Positions 12,701 to 26,900 of a stretch of 64,000 nucleotides of DNA are shown here, one piece after another. Position 1 is the stretch's first letter; each line of letters opens with the position of its first letter. The notes below the pieces were generated by a model. That model had not been told where the DNA came from and did no database searches. It saw nothing but the letters and a program-made list of their open reading frames with translations. The position numbers were made by a program, and so were the translations under genes. The stretch is from Onchocerca volvulus (Eukaryota > Nematoda > Chromadorea > Rhabditida > Onchocercidae), in contig HG738140.1 of assembly GCA_000499405.2 (NCBI GenBank), positions 13,233,560 to 13,297,559 of the forward strand, given 5' to 3'.

Positions 12701-14463
12701 GTAAATTTTTTAGGGCCTTTACTGGAGCAACTAATTAATTCAAAAGAAAAAGAAGGGAGTAATTGCATTCCATAAATGTGAACATAAACATTTGTAGCAG
12801 ATGTTGTATGCCGTAATACATCAATAAATTGTCAGGAGCAGCTGTTTCATAGATAGATTATTTTTTCTGAAAAATTGCTTTTCGAAGAAAGGGACTTTGT
12901 TAATGTTTCCTAATTATATTTTTGATATTAATTGTGATGAAGAAGGAAGAATCGATGTCTCAGTCTTTCAGAATTCAAATGATGAGTTGCTATGATCCAG
13001 TTTTTGACTGCCGATTGACAATCTGTACACAAATTTACATTATTTGAGGAATATTTTTTATTTGTCTTAAGAAAAGAATTGTAGGATATTTCGAGCAATT
13101 ATTTGATATGTGCTGAAAATCGCAGTGATTTTAAGTTTATTCAGTTAAGATAATCTTTACTACATCAGTCATTATTGAATATGTGATAATTCTAAAAGGA
13201 GATTGATGTTTTACAGCTTCTTATCGAATAACATGACTGCACGAATACTGGATGAACTGACACAACCTATACGGAAGTTGTTACTTAATGAAGCTGAAAT
13301 CGTCTCACTAACAGCGCTTGTTCTTTTGGATGCTGGTAATTTTCTAACTTTCAGAAATTTTCAAAACATAAGTCTTTAGAGATTTTACATGCTCGATGCA
13401 TTTCCTTCGCCCATTCGGTATTTTCTTATCGTAATATTTCATAGCAGTGTTGAAATATTGTTATCGTTTCTTTATATGATGTCTTATCATCATTATGTAA
13501 TGTAGTATTAAAGTTTGTTTTTGTTTACTGATGACATAATTTATTGCAGATGCACCAGGTTTAAGCTTGGAAACATCGCAGACTTTAGGAACATTACGCG
13601 ATCGCGTTCAGCATGTGCTATTCCAGATGATACGCGATCGTGTGAGTTCTGCTGAACAACCAATTTCGGCTGCTATATCGCGTTTTGGCAATATACTGTT
13701 GTTACTGCCACCGTTAGCGGTAAGGAAATTTTTGTTAATAATAGTTGGAGAGAAGTGTAGCCGTTAGATTTATAAATTTCAAGAAAATTATTTTTGATAT
13801 TGAGGAAAATTAAAATATATCTTAAATTCCAACTGAATTCATTAAACATTTCGAAAAATTTACTAATCGTTGTAGAAAATTTCTTCGATTTTGTGCGAGA
13901 ATGTGCAATTCGCTCGAATGTTTGGCTGTCAAATGATAGATCCACTGTTGATCGAAATATTTGTGGATTCACCTGGTGAAGTAATCCCATCACCAACAGC
14001 TAAAGAACGCGCTGATGTTTCCACGCAAACTTTTCTACAAACTTCGCCACAACAGCAGGCATCATCCGCAGATGTAGATGACTTAAGTTCGGTTCATCTA
14101 ACACCACCACCAACTGTGAATTTATCGACGTTATCACCTTTATCGTTACCTAATTCTGGATCGGTGATGCATGGTCGTGTGCAACAACAGCAAGTAATGT
14201 CTGCCAATGGAACATCACCAACACCTCATCAACCTCAACCACAACGTGTTACTCCAATCATTGTACCGCCTGGACCCAATACCTCATACAATTTTTATTT
14301 CCCATACTCAGGGCAGTTCTCAGTTTCAGGTACCTATCCAAGTCACGCCCAACAGCCACCATCTGCTTCGGCTACTGGTACTTATGTTTCACAAGCAGGA
14401 ATATTTGATTCTGGTCATTCTAGTAATCCTGCTGATGTCACTAACACCTTCCGTTATCTTTAA
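9765..14463 (+). CDS. Nuclear hormone receptor, HNF4-like (NR2A/nematode supplementary type)
   Basis: Predicted ligand-regulated transcription factor of 557 residues. Exons: 9765-9927, 10095-10160, 10436-10541, 11008-11188, 11469-11600, 12266-12414, 13217-13335, 13550-13719, 13876-14463; all phases agree. The N-terminal DNA-binding domain begins almost at once: zinc finger 1 cysteines are C8, C11, C25 and C28, followed by KGFFRR; finger 2 ends in [14 protein letters not shown]. The following extension ([12 protein letters not shown]) is characteristic of HNF4-derived nematode receptors. The ligand-binding domain spans exons 4-9 and ends with an AF-2-like helix (PLLIEIFV). A Pro/Gln/Ser/Thr-rich tail of about 165 residues follows, ending FRYL. 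P-box residue 26 is Tyr, where most receptors have Glu or Asp. A splice acceptor (GATTACAG, ending 9760) lies four bases before the ATG, so the message is trans-spliced or has a 5' exon upstream. Confidence 0.9.
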
Positions 14464-17282
14464 AGTTAATTGACAACTATTTCAAGTAGAGCAATTTGCC
14501 TGTACCATGGCAATTCTGGATTTGGTACTAATTGAATCATTTGTTTTGAATACCAAAACGCAGTTTTGTTTGAACATTCAAGAATTTTGTCATGTTTAGT
14601 TATCGCATTCTTCTGTTTTTGAAAAATAGAATTTAATTATCGCTTTAACGAATCAGATTTGAATCATTGAAAGAATAATTTTAGATTTCAGCTTGAGTAC
14701 CATTGTTTAAACTTTATTGATTTCTCTATTTCAGTTTTCTTCCTTGTCTTGATATATTCAATTTCTTTCTTCATATCCTAGTCTGTGGTTGACGGAGAAG
14801 AGATTAACTCTAAAAAAAAAAAGTGAATTTTGTAATATGAAGCCGAGCAAAGTCGTGTCTTGAATTGGAAATCAGGAATTATCAAAATTGTGATGAAAAA
14901 AACTTGAAAAAATATTTGTTTTTGAACCTTTCGAATTTTTTTCAATTTCAAAATATCTTCTAAATTTTATTCTGTTTAAAATGAAGGACGACATAGTAAA
15001 TTTAGCGTATGTTACAGATCATTTTTATTTTGATAGTTTAAAAGAGTAATAAATAATTTATTTTGTTATTTTAGCACATATACATATGTGCTACGTGTCT
15101 GTTTGTTCATTCTCTTATATTCCACATTTCTATTTCTTTCTTTAAATTTTTAGTTTATCGATTGGATTTTTTATCGATGTTGCTTTTTATCATTTTTCCA
15201 CTCACGTACACATGTCTCTTGGTATATACAGGTTTGCAATTGATCCGGTGAAAATTTTTTCTTGTTCATGTTTATCGCATTGTTATCATTAGTTGCTATC
15301 ATTATCACATTGATACTGGTCTAGATAAAATTTTGACAGCTGGAATTAATCGGTCTGTCCTGTACAAGTAGAAAAGTAAATGATTGAACAACGTTTATAG
15401 CTTTTTCACTCTCATCTTCTCTCTATTTCCGCTCTTCTACCTTACAATTTTTTATGCTTATATTTTCATATGGTATTTCGTGTAGTATTTGACTTTGTGT
15501 TGTTTTAAAATTTTCGTTCACTGATTCGCCCAATGCGTGGTTTATTTTTTCATTTTTTTTCTTTTGTTTTCAACAAAAATATATACCTCAATTTTTCGGT
15601 CGTTTCCAATCAGTTTGTGTTAGTGAAATTAATTTTTTTAATTGTTGTAGACGTAAAATACATTTGCTACCACTCAATTATTTGTATTTAATGTTTTTTT
15701 TTTTCGATTATTGTTGCCTTTATTTTAAGTTTCTTTATTGTATTTTTTGAAAAGGGACTTTGACAGAAATTACCGAAATCTTAGTTTTTTTTAAAAATTG
15801 AAAAGTTCTATTATATTTTTTTTATTCTCATAATGTTTCGTATAGTGTGAAATGTAATGAAAAGAATTAATTTTGCTAATATTTTTGTATCATCTACATG
15901 TTATATTAATCAGCAAAGAAAAAAAAAAAAAGAAGGAAAATGTCACTTATTATTTGCCGTTGTTATCATCCAGTATGATACTGATAATAGTGATGATGTT
16001 GATAACAATGATAATGGTGACTGCAATCTTTAAACAAACATTTTCATTATAATACTTTTACCGTTAGAAGAGCAGTAACGCCATCTAGTTGAAAAAGAGG
16101 GACAAACAGATCACAGTGTTAACTTTTGGGAAAAAAAGACGCATATATAGCAAACATATGAGGAATTTCGGAAAAATTCGTTGACTTTAATTCTAAACTT
16201 TATATGATAGCTATAGTTCGCATGGAAGGAAGAATTTTCCTCCATATCTTGTTGCGTACTGAATTTTATCCAATATTTTTAGCTGAGCCTTTTCGATATT
16301 TCCATAAATTATTGACAAATTTTAGGTGTTTCTCATTAAAACATGCCTATCTTTATTCATAAACGGGTAATTCCACGATACGATTATCTTATCAGAATGC
16401 TTTCAATCAGTATATTATATGATGAAAGATCAATTAGAAAATTACTGAGAAGCATTTGATTATGGGCAACAATAATTCACAATAAATAGTTATTGGAATA
16501 GTTAGGACGATTTGGATGTGGGAAGTTCCGCAATATAAAGCTTCAGGGATACAAAATAGATCTATCTTCAGGTATCCGAGGAATTTACCATCACAGTTTT
16601 TCCTCCTCTAAACCTGAATTAGGTCAATGTCACTTCCTAAATCCGATATAACCTTCCCGATATTCTGTCCGGATTTAGAAGGCGGAGGCCGCTGTGCAAA
16701 ATTATCGTGAAAGGCTTGATTGTTAGCAGCATCCTTGGTAATCGATAATTCTAGTGACGATTCCCAAGTCGTCTGCTAGTCTAAGCTATTTCATTAAATC
16801 TTTCCCGGAAGTTTTTCTAGTACTTCTAGCAAGCAGTGCTAGTTTTCTATTACTAAGGGAAAGTGTAGAAGGCTTGAACGATTTTGTCTGAGAACGATTC
16901 TTGAATGATTTTGTCTTTATCACGTAATTTGGCCTGCTTTAATTTAAACATTCATCAAGAAATGAGGATCCATCTTCATTCTTTTGATGCTGAATCAAGT
17001 TTGCATTAGTCAAGTGATCAGAGCAGTATCTAATATAACTATCATGCTAATGTAAAGACTAAGTACAATGATAATTCATATGGATATCATCATCAAAATT
17101 ACCGAAATGATGATCAAATTTTGTTATCATTACTTCTGTAGAAACAGTTCAACAATTTGCCGCATAGGAGGAAGGTTAGATTAGAGGATCGTCGAGACTA
17201 AAATTGTGCAGTGAATTATGATTTCTTAAATTTGCAAAAAATTTATAGATTCTGCCGGAATCTAAAAAAAAGATTCAGTGTC
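14464..17282. other. Intergenic stretch, probable nuclear receptor 3' UTR at left
   Basis: No coding exon recognised. An AATAAA at 15048-15053 could be the polyadenylation signal of the receptor, giving a UTR of nearly 600 bases. A 10-bp-arm palindrome lies at 15072-15093. About 16500-16760 is somewhat GC-richer and holds an imperfect TAAATCCG/CGGATTTA stem (about 16633-16684). The upstream region of the DNAJC16 gene lies at the right end. Confidence 0.5.
15072..15093. repeat. 10-bp-arm palindrome
   Basis: TAGCACATAT and ATATGTGCTA flank a 2-base centre, a perfect inverted repeat shortly after the putative polyadenylation signal of the nuclear receptor. Function unknown. Confidence 0.8.
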
Positions 17283-18915
17283 ATGAATGAACGACTGGGA
17301 TCAATTAATAGAAAGTATTTATTGTTATTGTTGATACAGTCGTTCTGTTACGTAGATCGAATATTTTCATCACAAATTGACGATCCATATCAAATCTTGG
17401 GTATTTCACGTAGAGCTACCATCAGGGAAATCAAACAAGCGTATAAAACATTGGCTAAAGAATGGTAAAATTTTTTTTTTTTTTTTTTTTTCTTAGTCTA
17501 ATGGAAAACTTTTTTTCCAAGTTGCAAATAATTCCTGAATCTGATAATGAATGCGCTGATAATCGATGAAAATCACTGGGAACCTCGCATCTAAGTTATG
17601 GTAATATTTGGATATATATATATATAAATGAGTTATTTAAAATCTTTGATGAATATTATGATTTGTGAAAAAAAGAAAAAAATGTTTTTAGGCATCCAGA
17701 CAAAAACCAAAAATCGGATGCACATGAGAAATTCATGGCTATCACAGAAGCTTACGAGGTGCTAATTTATTGTTCATTTTAATTATTATCTGCAAGAAGA
17801 TGATGTCCTTAACGCGTTCATAAATACTCAATAAGGAGCATGTGCTTACATACATTTATTCGTTAATTTACAGAAAGCTTTCCAGATTCTCTCAGATCCA
17901 CTGAGGAAGGAACGTTATGATAAATTTGGTTCATTCGACGATCCACCTCCTAGTCGTACATATGCACATTATTCATTCGATGATTATTTGGTAAATATTA
18001 TTGAATTGTTTTGCTTATTTTCGACTTTATTTGGTAGCTTTTTTCTTGCTAATCTTTTTCAGTTTTATTAGAATTGAAAAATCATGCTTGCTATTTTTGA
18101 AAGTGTCTATTTAATTTATGATGAAACAAAACTGATTTTCCGAAAAATTTTCCCATCGTTATCAGTTGTAAATAGATAGTTGATTGTTTGAGAATGGACA
18201 CTTTCAAACTGCTTTAACAGTATTTGCAGTAATTTATTTCTTCATCTTTTTATTGAACATGCGGTTATTCCAATTTTGTTTCCAGTCAGGCTTCGGTGGT
18301 TTTGATAATGGCAATTCGTTTTTTCAAAATTATCGCATTTCTGTACGGGCATTTTCGCATACACTATTGGAACGTAGCTATTTTCAACCATTCATAATAT
18401 TTGCATATTCCGGCTATTGCCAACTTTGCTTTCATTTGGAACCTATTTGGCAAAGCATTGTAAACGATCTTGAACCACTTGGTAAGATTCATTATTATTT
18501 ATTTAATCATTGATTTTTTTTGCATAATCTTTCCTTTTTTTTCCTAGATTTTTTTCTATAGTGGTTATTTTAAAGTTGTCTGATTATGTGAAGAGTTGTT
18601 TCCTTCTCAATATTTGCAAGTGATAGTAGATAGTATTCATTGTTGTGTTCAAAAACAACACTTTTTTTAAATCAGTATTATGTTTCTGTTTTGAGACCAA
18701 AGGATTTGATATTGCATGAAATTTTTGTTGAAATTTTCATGTTTTATAAAATTGTTAAAATTTTGATGTTGCAGGCTATGGCATCGGTACAATTAATGCA
18801 ATCACTGATGGCAATTTATTGGAAAAAGTGCGGATTTCTCGGCTGCCATCTATTGTTGTAATTGTCGAAGGACGAGTTATTCATTATCGAGGCTCAATGC
18901 ACCGTAAAGATTACA

Positions 18916-18946
<31 letters not shown>

Positions 18947-21900
18947 TTATTTTTTTTTAGAAACAATATTATTGATCACACTTGCAGCACTTTCTGCCAA
19001 AACTGTCCGTGTTTTTGCACGTGATGTAATCCCAAATACCTTCCTATTTAAAATTGCAAATCATGATGGCTTGCGACGTTTTATTGATCAGTGGCAAATT
19101 TCAAATAGAGTACGTTCCTTTTGCGCATTTATGTTTCTTTTAACTGCAGATCTAATGCGGTGTTTTGTTTTATAAAGAATGTTGCAGTCGATATACTGAG
19201 TGTATGGTTCTCGTTTCTAGATTATTGAGAATTTTTTTTTTTTTTTTTTTCTCTTCAGTTATGATAGAGCAGTAGATTTAATTCGCTAAAAAATTCATTT
19301 AATTTTTAAATCTCACTTTTTTTTTCTTATTTGATATTTCTTGAAAATCATCTTTACGTTTCCAGATTTCTGTTATAATTTTGGGGAATAAAGAAGATCC
19401 TCGAATTCGCTACATGCTAACTGCAATGAAATATTCAAAGTTCGCACGATTTGCTTATGTTTACTTGAGCGATCAAAGTGCTGAAATCGCCAAAATGCGA
19501 CAAGCTTTAGATATTACATGTTTCAAATGCGAAAATATTCTAATTTTTAACGATTTTCCCCAAGTAAGTTTAAAGTCATGAAAATCTGTTTGGCTAAAAG
19601 AAACCTAAATATGATTAGATGGCGTGATTGTAAAGGTTGAATTAATTTACATTTTGAACAAAATAATATGATAATTTTGTATGGAAGAATTTTGCAGGAA
19701 GGGCCGATTGCTCGTCTTTCAGTTAACAATGGTCAACAATTTCATGTCGACACTATAGGAAAATTTATTGAACGAAATAAGTATCTCGTTTTACCAAGAG
19801 TAAGAGTTTGGCATTAAAATCTTTTTTTTTTTCTAATTATAATTATTAGTCATTTTTAAAGACTGCTTGCAAGCAAGATGTTAGTTAAAGATTTCAAATT
19901 GAAAGCGACGGTAATATGCATTTGTTATGAAAATATTCTGTTTTTACCATTTATGAGAGTATTTGCAGCTTTCAAGCCAGTCTTATTTCGATGACCTTTG
20001 TCCGATCTCATCACAAACCTTGCGAAGACTTTGTATTATCCTCACGGTAACAGATTCAACCAGTGATCTACCGCATATTGCATCACTTCGCAATTTCGTT
20101 CGTAATCGTGGAAACAGTTTAAAGAATGAAAGATTGCATTTTGCATATGTTTATGTTAACAAACAAAAGGAATTTATTACGACCTTCTTTGATCAGTTAT
20201 TGCAAAGTGAATATTCTTCTTTGCAGGTTAGTTACTTTATGATAATATTTAAGCAAATCTGCTACTTAATATGTTGACATCATTTATTGAGAAGACGGCG
20301 AAAGAATAAATCAAAATTAATTTTCATCTATTCATCTAAGCTGAGGAATAATTGCCTGGAGAATTCATATTTTATATAAAAATGAATGCCCTCATTATTT
20401 CGAAAACTACTTTTATAGGAAAGGAGACGTGGTTTGCTAATTCTTTGGCGTTATGATCAGAACAAAGTTCGTTTTGCTTGGTTGAATGAACGCTGGTCAA
20501 TAAAAGAGAGTATTAATGAAAATGATCTTCATTTGGAACTGAATGCGTACATAAAAGGAGTTAGAAAATTAGATTATCAAGCAACTCTCAAACCACTGGT
20601 ATATGTTTTTTCGTTTTCGTTTTTGTCGACAAATCAGGAAGCTCAATTAAGCAGTATTTAAATGCAATTTACTATGATTCATTATGATACTTTTGGAACA
20701 AAATTTTTTTAGTTATGAGGTTTTTCGCTTACATCATGGAATCTACTTGAAATGAACTTTCTTTTTTTCTCGAAATCTATTGAAGCATAGCTAAATTTGA
20801 CAAGAAAATTTCTTTTGTTGCAGGTGGATGAATATCAGCCGTCATGGTTTACTCGCATTTCGCGTGCTGTCGTACGATTGTTTGAAGTTATGTGGTTTAG
20901 TCTGACTAAGGAAGAAACTTTACCGTTGTTAAGTGCTGTAGGGACATTATTGATTATATTTGTTATCGGTTATGGATTGAGTTATGCAAATACACTGGAA
21001 GGGAAATCTCGCAATCATGTGCCACAGGTTTAATCATTCTTAATTCGATCAGAATGTGAAGTTCTTAAAAATATGACAACCATTTAACTTTCTGAAGGTG
21101 GTGAAAATTTAAGGAAAGATCATTTATTTTCTCTACAGTTTGTTTAATAAAATTTCCTTGGGCAAAATTGGTCAATTTTGTCTCAGGTTTTAGAATGTAA
21201 AAAAAAGTAATAAACAAACCGTTGATGATGATAAGTGGCATCCTGAAGATCCACGTATCGAGCCTGGAATTAACGATGACCAGTCACGAATGCTCAGAAA
21301 ACAGCAGAGGTAAATTAATATTTTTCGATTTTGTCATCATCAAGAGTAAAATGGTTGCGCAGAATTTACTCATGACTTTTGGAATGGTATTTCAGCTTGT
21401 TCTCAGTGAAACCATCAGTCGAATTTGATTTTCCATCATCATATTTATAATTCTTCAAGATTAGTCGGGGAAATTCAAAAAACTTTTCCAGAATAATGCG
21501 TGAAATGGAACCAATGATACATGAATTGAGAGCAGAAACATATTTTGGATTGATCAGATTGTTGAAGCCTGGTTGTCGATCAATTGTAGTTCTTGTTGAT
21601 GAACAATCGAAGAATCTTTTGCTACCGCAGTTTGCCAAGCATGTTTGGCCGTTTAGAAAGTAAAGCGTGGCTATACATTTTTTATGCGATATTTGTATAT
21701 TGCTCATTTATTTCAATTTTTGAGAAGTTCAAATAATGTAATGAAATTAATGATGAAATAGCATGATATAACTTTTTAGCAACAAAACATTCTCATTTGG
21801 CTATTTAATGGTTGAGAAAAATCTTTCTTGGTTTCGTAAACTCTTAGAGCATACATTACCGGTTGAAAATGGACAAACAGGTGAGTATTTAAAACTTTCT

Positions 21901-22673
21901 TTTGATTTATTTTCTTTAGATTGCACTATTTCGTTCTATTTTACTTTAAATTAAATTTTTTACAATTGAAAATTTCCATCTTTCAAATATCACCATTTAT
22001 AAGAAAATCTATAATCACTGTACAGTTTCGTGTCATATACTTTTATTGACGTTACACGATTTTCTTCCTTTTCTGAAGAAATGGAATTATAAGAAAAGCC
22101 CGGAATTGCGGAATTGCAGATTCGAAGCAAGAATCATACAATACTATAATTTTTTGATCTCTCAAGTCGGATTATTAAATATTTTTTTAGGTGGATCATC
22201 AATGTATGAACGTTTGAAAAACATAAATCCTCGTAAAACACTGGGAACTGTACTTGTGCTTTGTGGCTGGAAATTATATTTTAACATGTATCATCCAATG
22301 CACACATCACCTGGGAAAAAACATTTCCTGGGTTTCGATGATGATGGTGAAGATTGTAGTAGCGAAGATTCCGATGTTGAAAAGGCATCTGGAGAAGAGG
22401 TTAAATTAAGCTGATAGTGTGATGCAAAATATTCTATTTATAAGTTCAAATATTTTTTCACTTTAAATGTTTTGTTGTTTTGAGATTATCTGTTTTCTCA
22501 GAAAATATGGAATTGAATTATTAATTAATTAATTATAGATCCAGACTTTGCGTAAAGGACAACATTTAAAATTGGAAGACGTGCTGAATGGTCTTCCGAA
22601 TTGGTTGGATCGTTTGGTGGAAGGTTCTATCAGACGATATTATGTACCCGAGTGGCCTAACAATCTGCGATAA
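17283..22673 (+). CDS. dnj-8: DNAJC16-type J-domain protein with thioredoxin-like domain (dnj-8 homologue)
   Basis: Predicted ER co-chaperone of 827 residues (human DNAJC16 is about 780). Exons: 17283-17464, 17692-17758, 17874-17990, 18286-18481, 18775-18903, 18988-19109, 19366-19563, 19698-19799, 19969-20226, 20419-20598, 20824-21027, 21194-21309, 21492-21659, 21780-21880, 22191-22399, 22539-22673; all phases close. An N-terminal hydrophobic signal (KYLLLLLIQSFCYV) precedes the J domain, which starts DDPYQILGIS. The HPD motif (residues 62-64) follows the exon 1/2 junction. The thioredoxin-like region has CQLC at 167-170 in place of a canonical CGHC, so redox activity is doubtful. A transmembrane helix lies near residues 550-572 (LPLLSAVGTLLIIFVIGYG), with a cytosolic tail ending PNNLR. 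The ATG chosen is the first in frame. In mammals the family has been linked to autophagosome size control. Confidence 0.93.
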
Positions 22674-23962
22674 TTTTAATATTTACATTATTTAAATATT
22701 AATATCATTAATTTTGATATATTTACATCATTTAAATAACATAGCTTATGTAGGAGGTAAATTAAGTTTTCTATCTAGTAGGATTTTCACTAGGATTCAA
22801 CGAATTTTCGAGTTCTTAAAAAAAATTTTTTTTTTTGAGTTTTAAAGTCATTTTTAATGTAGGAATACATTGATTATTATTATTGTTTCGGCTTTTGTCA
22901 ATGTTTCGTTGTGCCAATTTATGTGAAGATTGAACAATTTAAACCAAGTAAAAAGCTGAACAAAATTTCATTCGCTTTAATATACTAAATTGTAAATATC
23001 GATATAAAGTGGTCTTTTTAATCAATAAAAGTAATCATTATATTTAGTTTTTTAATTTTATTTAAATCTTCACTGATTAATTGTTTTTTATGTGTCACTC
23101 CATTGAAGCACTAATCTTCAAGTTCTTAAAACTTTACAGAATCTCATTTGTTAAAAAAATTTCGGTTCTTTTCAAATATTCTTGTATTTACTTAGTCCAT
23201 TGTGCCAGTCATTTCAGATGAGCTTTTGCATTTTTTATGTTTCGTAGTTTTTTCATTATAATTTTGTTTGAATATAATTTTTTCAAATAAATATTTTATT
23301 TCCTTTTTATTTTATTTTTTTACTGATGCGTTATTTCTTGTGTATCACTTCATCTAGTGAAGCATACTACTGAATTTGTTGTATGCATAATTATGACAGT
23401 GTTATCATATTCATCAGCTTTTCAATACTGTTGTATGTGTTCAAATTCCTTAATGTTCTGAAAGTATTTCGTTTGCTATTCTTACACATCTTTTAGGACA
23501 GAATTTTCGTTTCTTAGAATTCTAATAATTCCTTTTTTCGCCCGGATTTTTTCTACAATTGTTTTATAACTTTTTGATCCAGTAAACATTGCTATAAGGG
23601 TTTTTAATTAATGGTTAGCGGTGTGCTTTTTTCATATGTTTTTCTCTGTGATCATTAGTCGAATCAGTTTCAAAATCAGAACATACATTTCATAGAAATA
23701 TTTGATATATCTTTTTTACACCCTAATAGTAGTTGAAAGAACAAGTGGATTTATGAAGTAATTTAAACCTCATTTATGCTTGTTATTTCAAGGAATGTTT
23801 CTCGTTTACTATATGATAAATTTCAAAATTAATTTGCTACCTACGATTTATTAAATATTGTTATTTGGTCAACATTATTTCAACACTTCTGTAATGTTTT
23901 CGTTAAATTTTCAACTATTAAAGTATCGATCGATCGGCATATATTCTAGAACAGTGTAAGAA
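22674..23962. other. Intergenic stretch between the two J-protein genes
   Basis: No coding exon is seen. AATAAA at 23024-23029 is a plausible polyadenylation signal for the gene on the left, about 350 bases past its stop; a further AATAAA lies near 23287. The rest is AT-rich. The 1.3-kb spacing is long for a nematode operon. Confidence 0.5.
23024..23029 (+). terminator. Candidate polyadenylation signal AATAAA
   Basis: AATAAA in an AT-rich stretch about 350 bases after the DNAJC16-type stop codon. Position and motif are suggestive only. Confidence 0.4.
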
Positions 23963-26900
23963 ATGCGATGTCACTATGATGTGTTAGAGATTGAATGTGC
24001 TGCAGATGATGATACGATTAAAAAGGCCTATCGAAAATTAGCTCTCAAATGGCATCCTGATAAAAATCCAACCAATGTGGAAGAATGTACTAGGTAAAAT
24101 TTTAGACATTTCACTGTTACACAATTGAAGAATCATTGATAGATAGTGTCCACTGATAAGAATTATTTTCAAAAATTTAAGAAGAGATGTTTAGATCTCG
24201 AGAATATTTCTTTTTAATTTATGCGGAAAAATTTTCTTAGGTATTTTGCGTTAATACAGCAAGCATATGATGTTTTGAGTGACCCACATGAGAAAGCTTG
24301 GTATGATCGACATAGAGAAAGCATTCTAAAAGGAGGTTAGTTTGGATTTTTTAATGTAAGTCTTCTGATTACAAGTTTCATTAACATTGGTGAGGGAATT
24401 AAATAACATATGATAATAGAAATTGGCTGGTTTTAATTGTATGGTACTAGTTAGAATTAAGGCAGTAAAATATAGTTGAGATCATATAAAGTAAAATCGA
24501 TTTCGTATGATCAGAATACAATTGCTACTCGATATATGTAAATTAATAAGATGGTAACAGTTAGTGTTACAGTTATCTAGTGTTCTGAAAATTTTTTGCT
24601 TTAAATGCAACGCATTCTCTGGAAATATTATAATTATATATTATACACCAATTTCTTGAATTATTGCAAAATGAGTTATTGAAATTCTGGATTGAATCAA
24701 ATTTCAGTTCACTCAAAATATTCCAGTATGTAACTGGATTTATACCTTGAATGAACATTGTTATTGTTTAGGAATTGACGAGCATTATGAAGATAACAGT
24801 CTTAATTTATTTCCTTATTTTACATCAACGTGTTATTCCGGTTTTGACTGCAATGATAATGTAAGTTTTTCTTCTGAAAGCAAATTATGCATTGATTTTA
24901 TAGTATTTATCAATTATATATTTTATGACAAGTAAATATAAGATTGAAACAGTAAAAACAGAAGGATATTGTAAAATTTGCTCCTTTTTATGTTTTTATC
25001 TCCCAGACATATTCCAGAAATTCTTGAAATTTTTTGATAGTGAAATTTTAATGAAATTTCCCTTGAACAAAGTCTAATGTAGAATAAAGAAAATATAATA
25101 AATAATGTGTATCTGATTCAACTGAAAATATTGCAGAATTTTTATGCTGTATATAGACAAGTCTTCGACACCTTAGCATCCGAAGATTATGAATTTCTTG
25201 ATGGTAAATATCAGGCATATCCAAGCTTCGGTGATCAGAGCAGCACCTATGATGATGTATGTCCAGATTTTGTTTTATATTCTATAATTGTTGATTTAAT
25301 TTGCAGAATTATTCGTTTATTAATATTAGTAAACTCGCAGAGTCAGGAATGAATCCAGAATACATAGGAATATTTATTTCTCTTTGATGTTCTATCAAAC
25401 GATTTTAGAATCCATTTTTTATAGAAATCTATTATTGTATAGATAGTTGGTCCGTTTTATGCATTCTGGGGAAGTTTCTCCACCGTCCGATCATTTGCAT
25501 GGGTAGACAAATTTGACATACGTGATGCTACAAATCGTCGTGTTGTTAGAGCGATGGAAAAAGAAAACAAAAAATTGAGAGAAGCGAGCAAACGTGAAAG
25601 GAACGAAGAAATTCGGGTTATCTTAATATGTTTTTGGACATTTAGTGATCTTTTGGAAATTTAAAGTAGTTTAAAATGCTGAGATTAGTTCACATTTCAT
25701 TAGGTTTGCGATGTTGTAGATTATATATTTTGGACATTGAGAGTTATCGTTTCCATTATAAGAATTGTAGAGCACATTTTTTTACTTTTGCGATGTAGAT
25801 AAAACATTCTTTTATTGGAACCATATCAATATACATTTAAGGCTTTGGTTGCATTCATACGAAAACGAGATCCACGGATTCATGCACATAAAAAAGAGCT
25901 GGAGAAGAGGCGACTGGAGCAAGAAAAAAGGACAGAGGAAAATAGGAAACTGAAGATTTTGGAACAGTTAAGGTGATTTTATGAATTCCGTTAAAAATTA
26001 TCAAATTCTTCAGTAATATTTAATGTGAAAATAATATTGACACTCAAAACACCTTAATAATATTTATATATTTGTTTTCATTTTCAAGTCAAGCTGGTGA
26101 ATACAAGGAATCAGAAGAGGTACGAAAGTCGCAGCTGGAGAATTTACGTGAAATTGAAGAAGCTTTGGATGCCGAATTTGGAGACAATAATGACAGAAGT
26201 GAAATAGAATTTCAGGAAGAGCTGAACTTTTATTGTCTCTTTTGTGAAAAAGCATTCAAAACTGAGTAAGCGAATAATTTTTTATGCATTTCCGTTGATA
26301 ACAAATTTTTAGAGATAAGTTTTGCATAGTTCTTTATGATAATTTATGTAATTCATTATAGAAAGGCAATGAGCAATCACAAGAGATCGAAAAAACACAA
26401 AGATACAGTTGCTTTGTTAAAAAAACACATAGAGGTATCCAGGTTTCCTATTGAATTGCTTTCATTTCTAATATAATCTTTTATGTTTTCAAGTATTTTG
26501 AATTTTTGAAATGAAGTTTATAATCTTCTTAATTAAAATCAAAGTTATATGAGGTGTTTTTGGATGAGATGAAATCCCATATTCATCAAAGTTTAAATAC
26601 TTTACTTTGAAGGAGGATGATGTCTGTTTATTAATGACTGATGAAAGAGATATTGAAGATGAGGAATTCGAGATAGGTAAAAAGAAATCAAAAAAGCAAA
26701 AACGAAGGGAGCGGAAAAAAGATGGATATGATTCGGATAAAGCTGATAAGAATGAGTAAGAATAACGAACTTTTTTTCTTCTTTACTAATTTTTTCCCAC
26801 TCTACAGTGATTTTTAATGGTGAAATACCGTTAAAAAATTTTATTCTGCTGCTTTTAACTTCCAATTTTCATTTAACTTTGATTTAGCATTATTCTAGAG

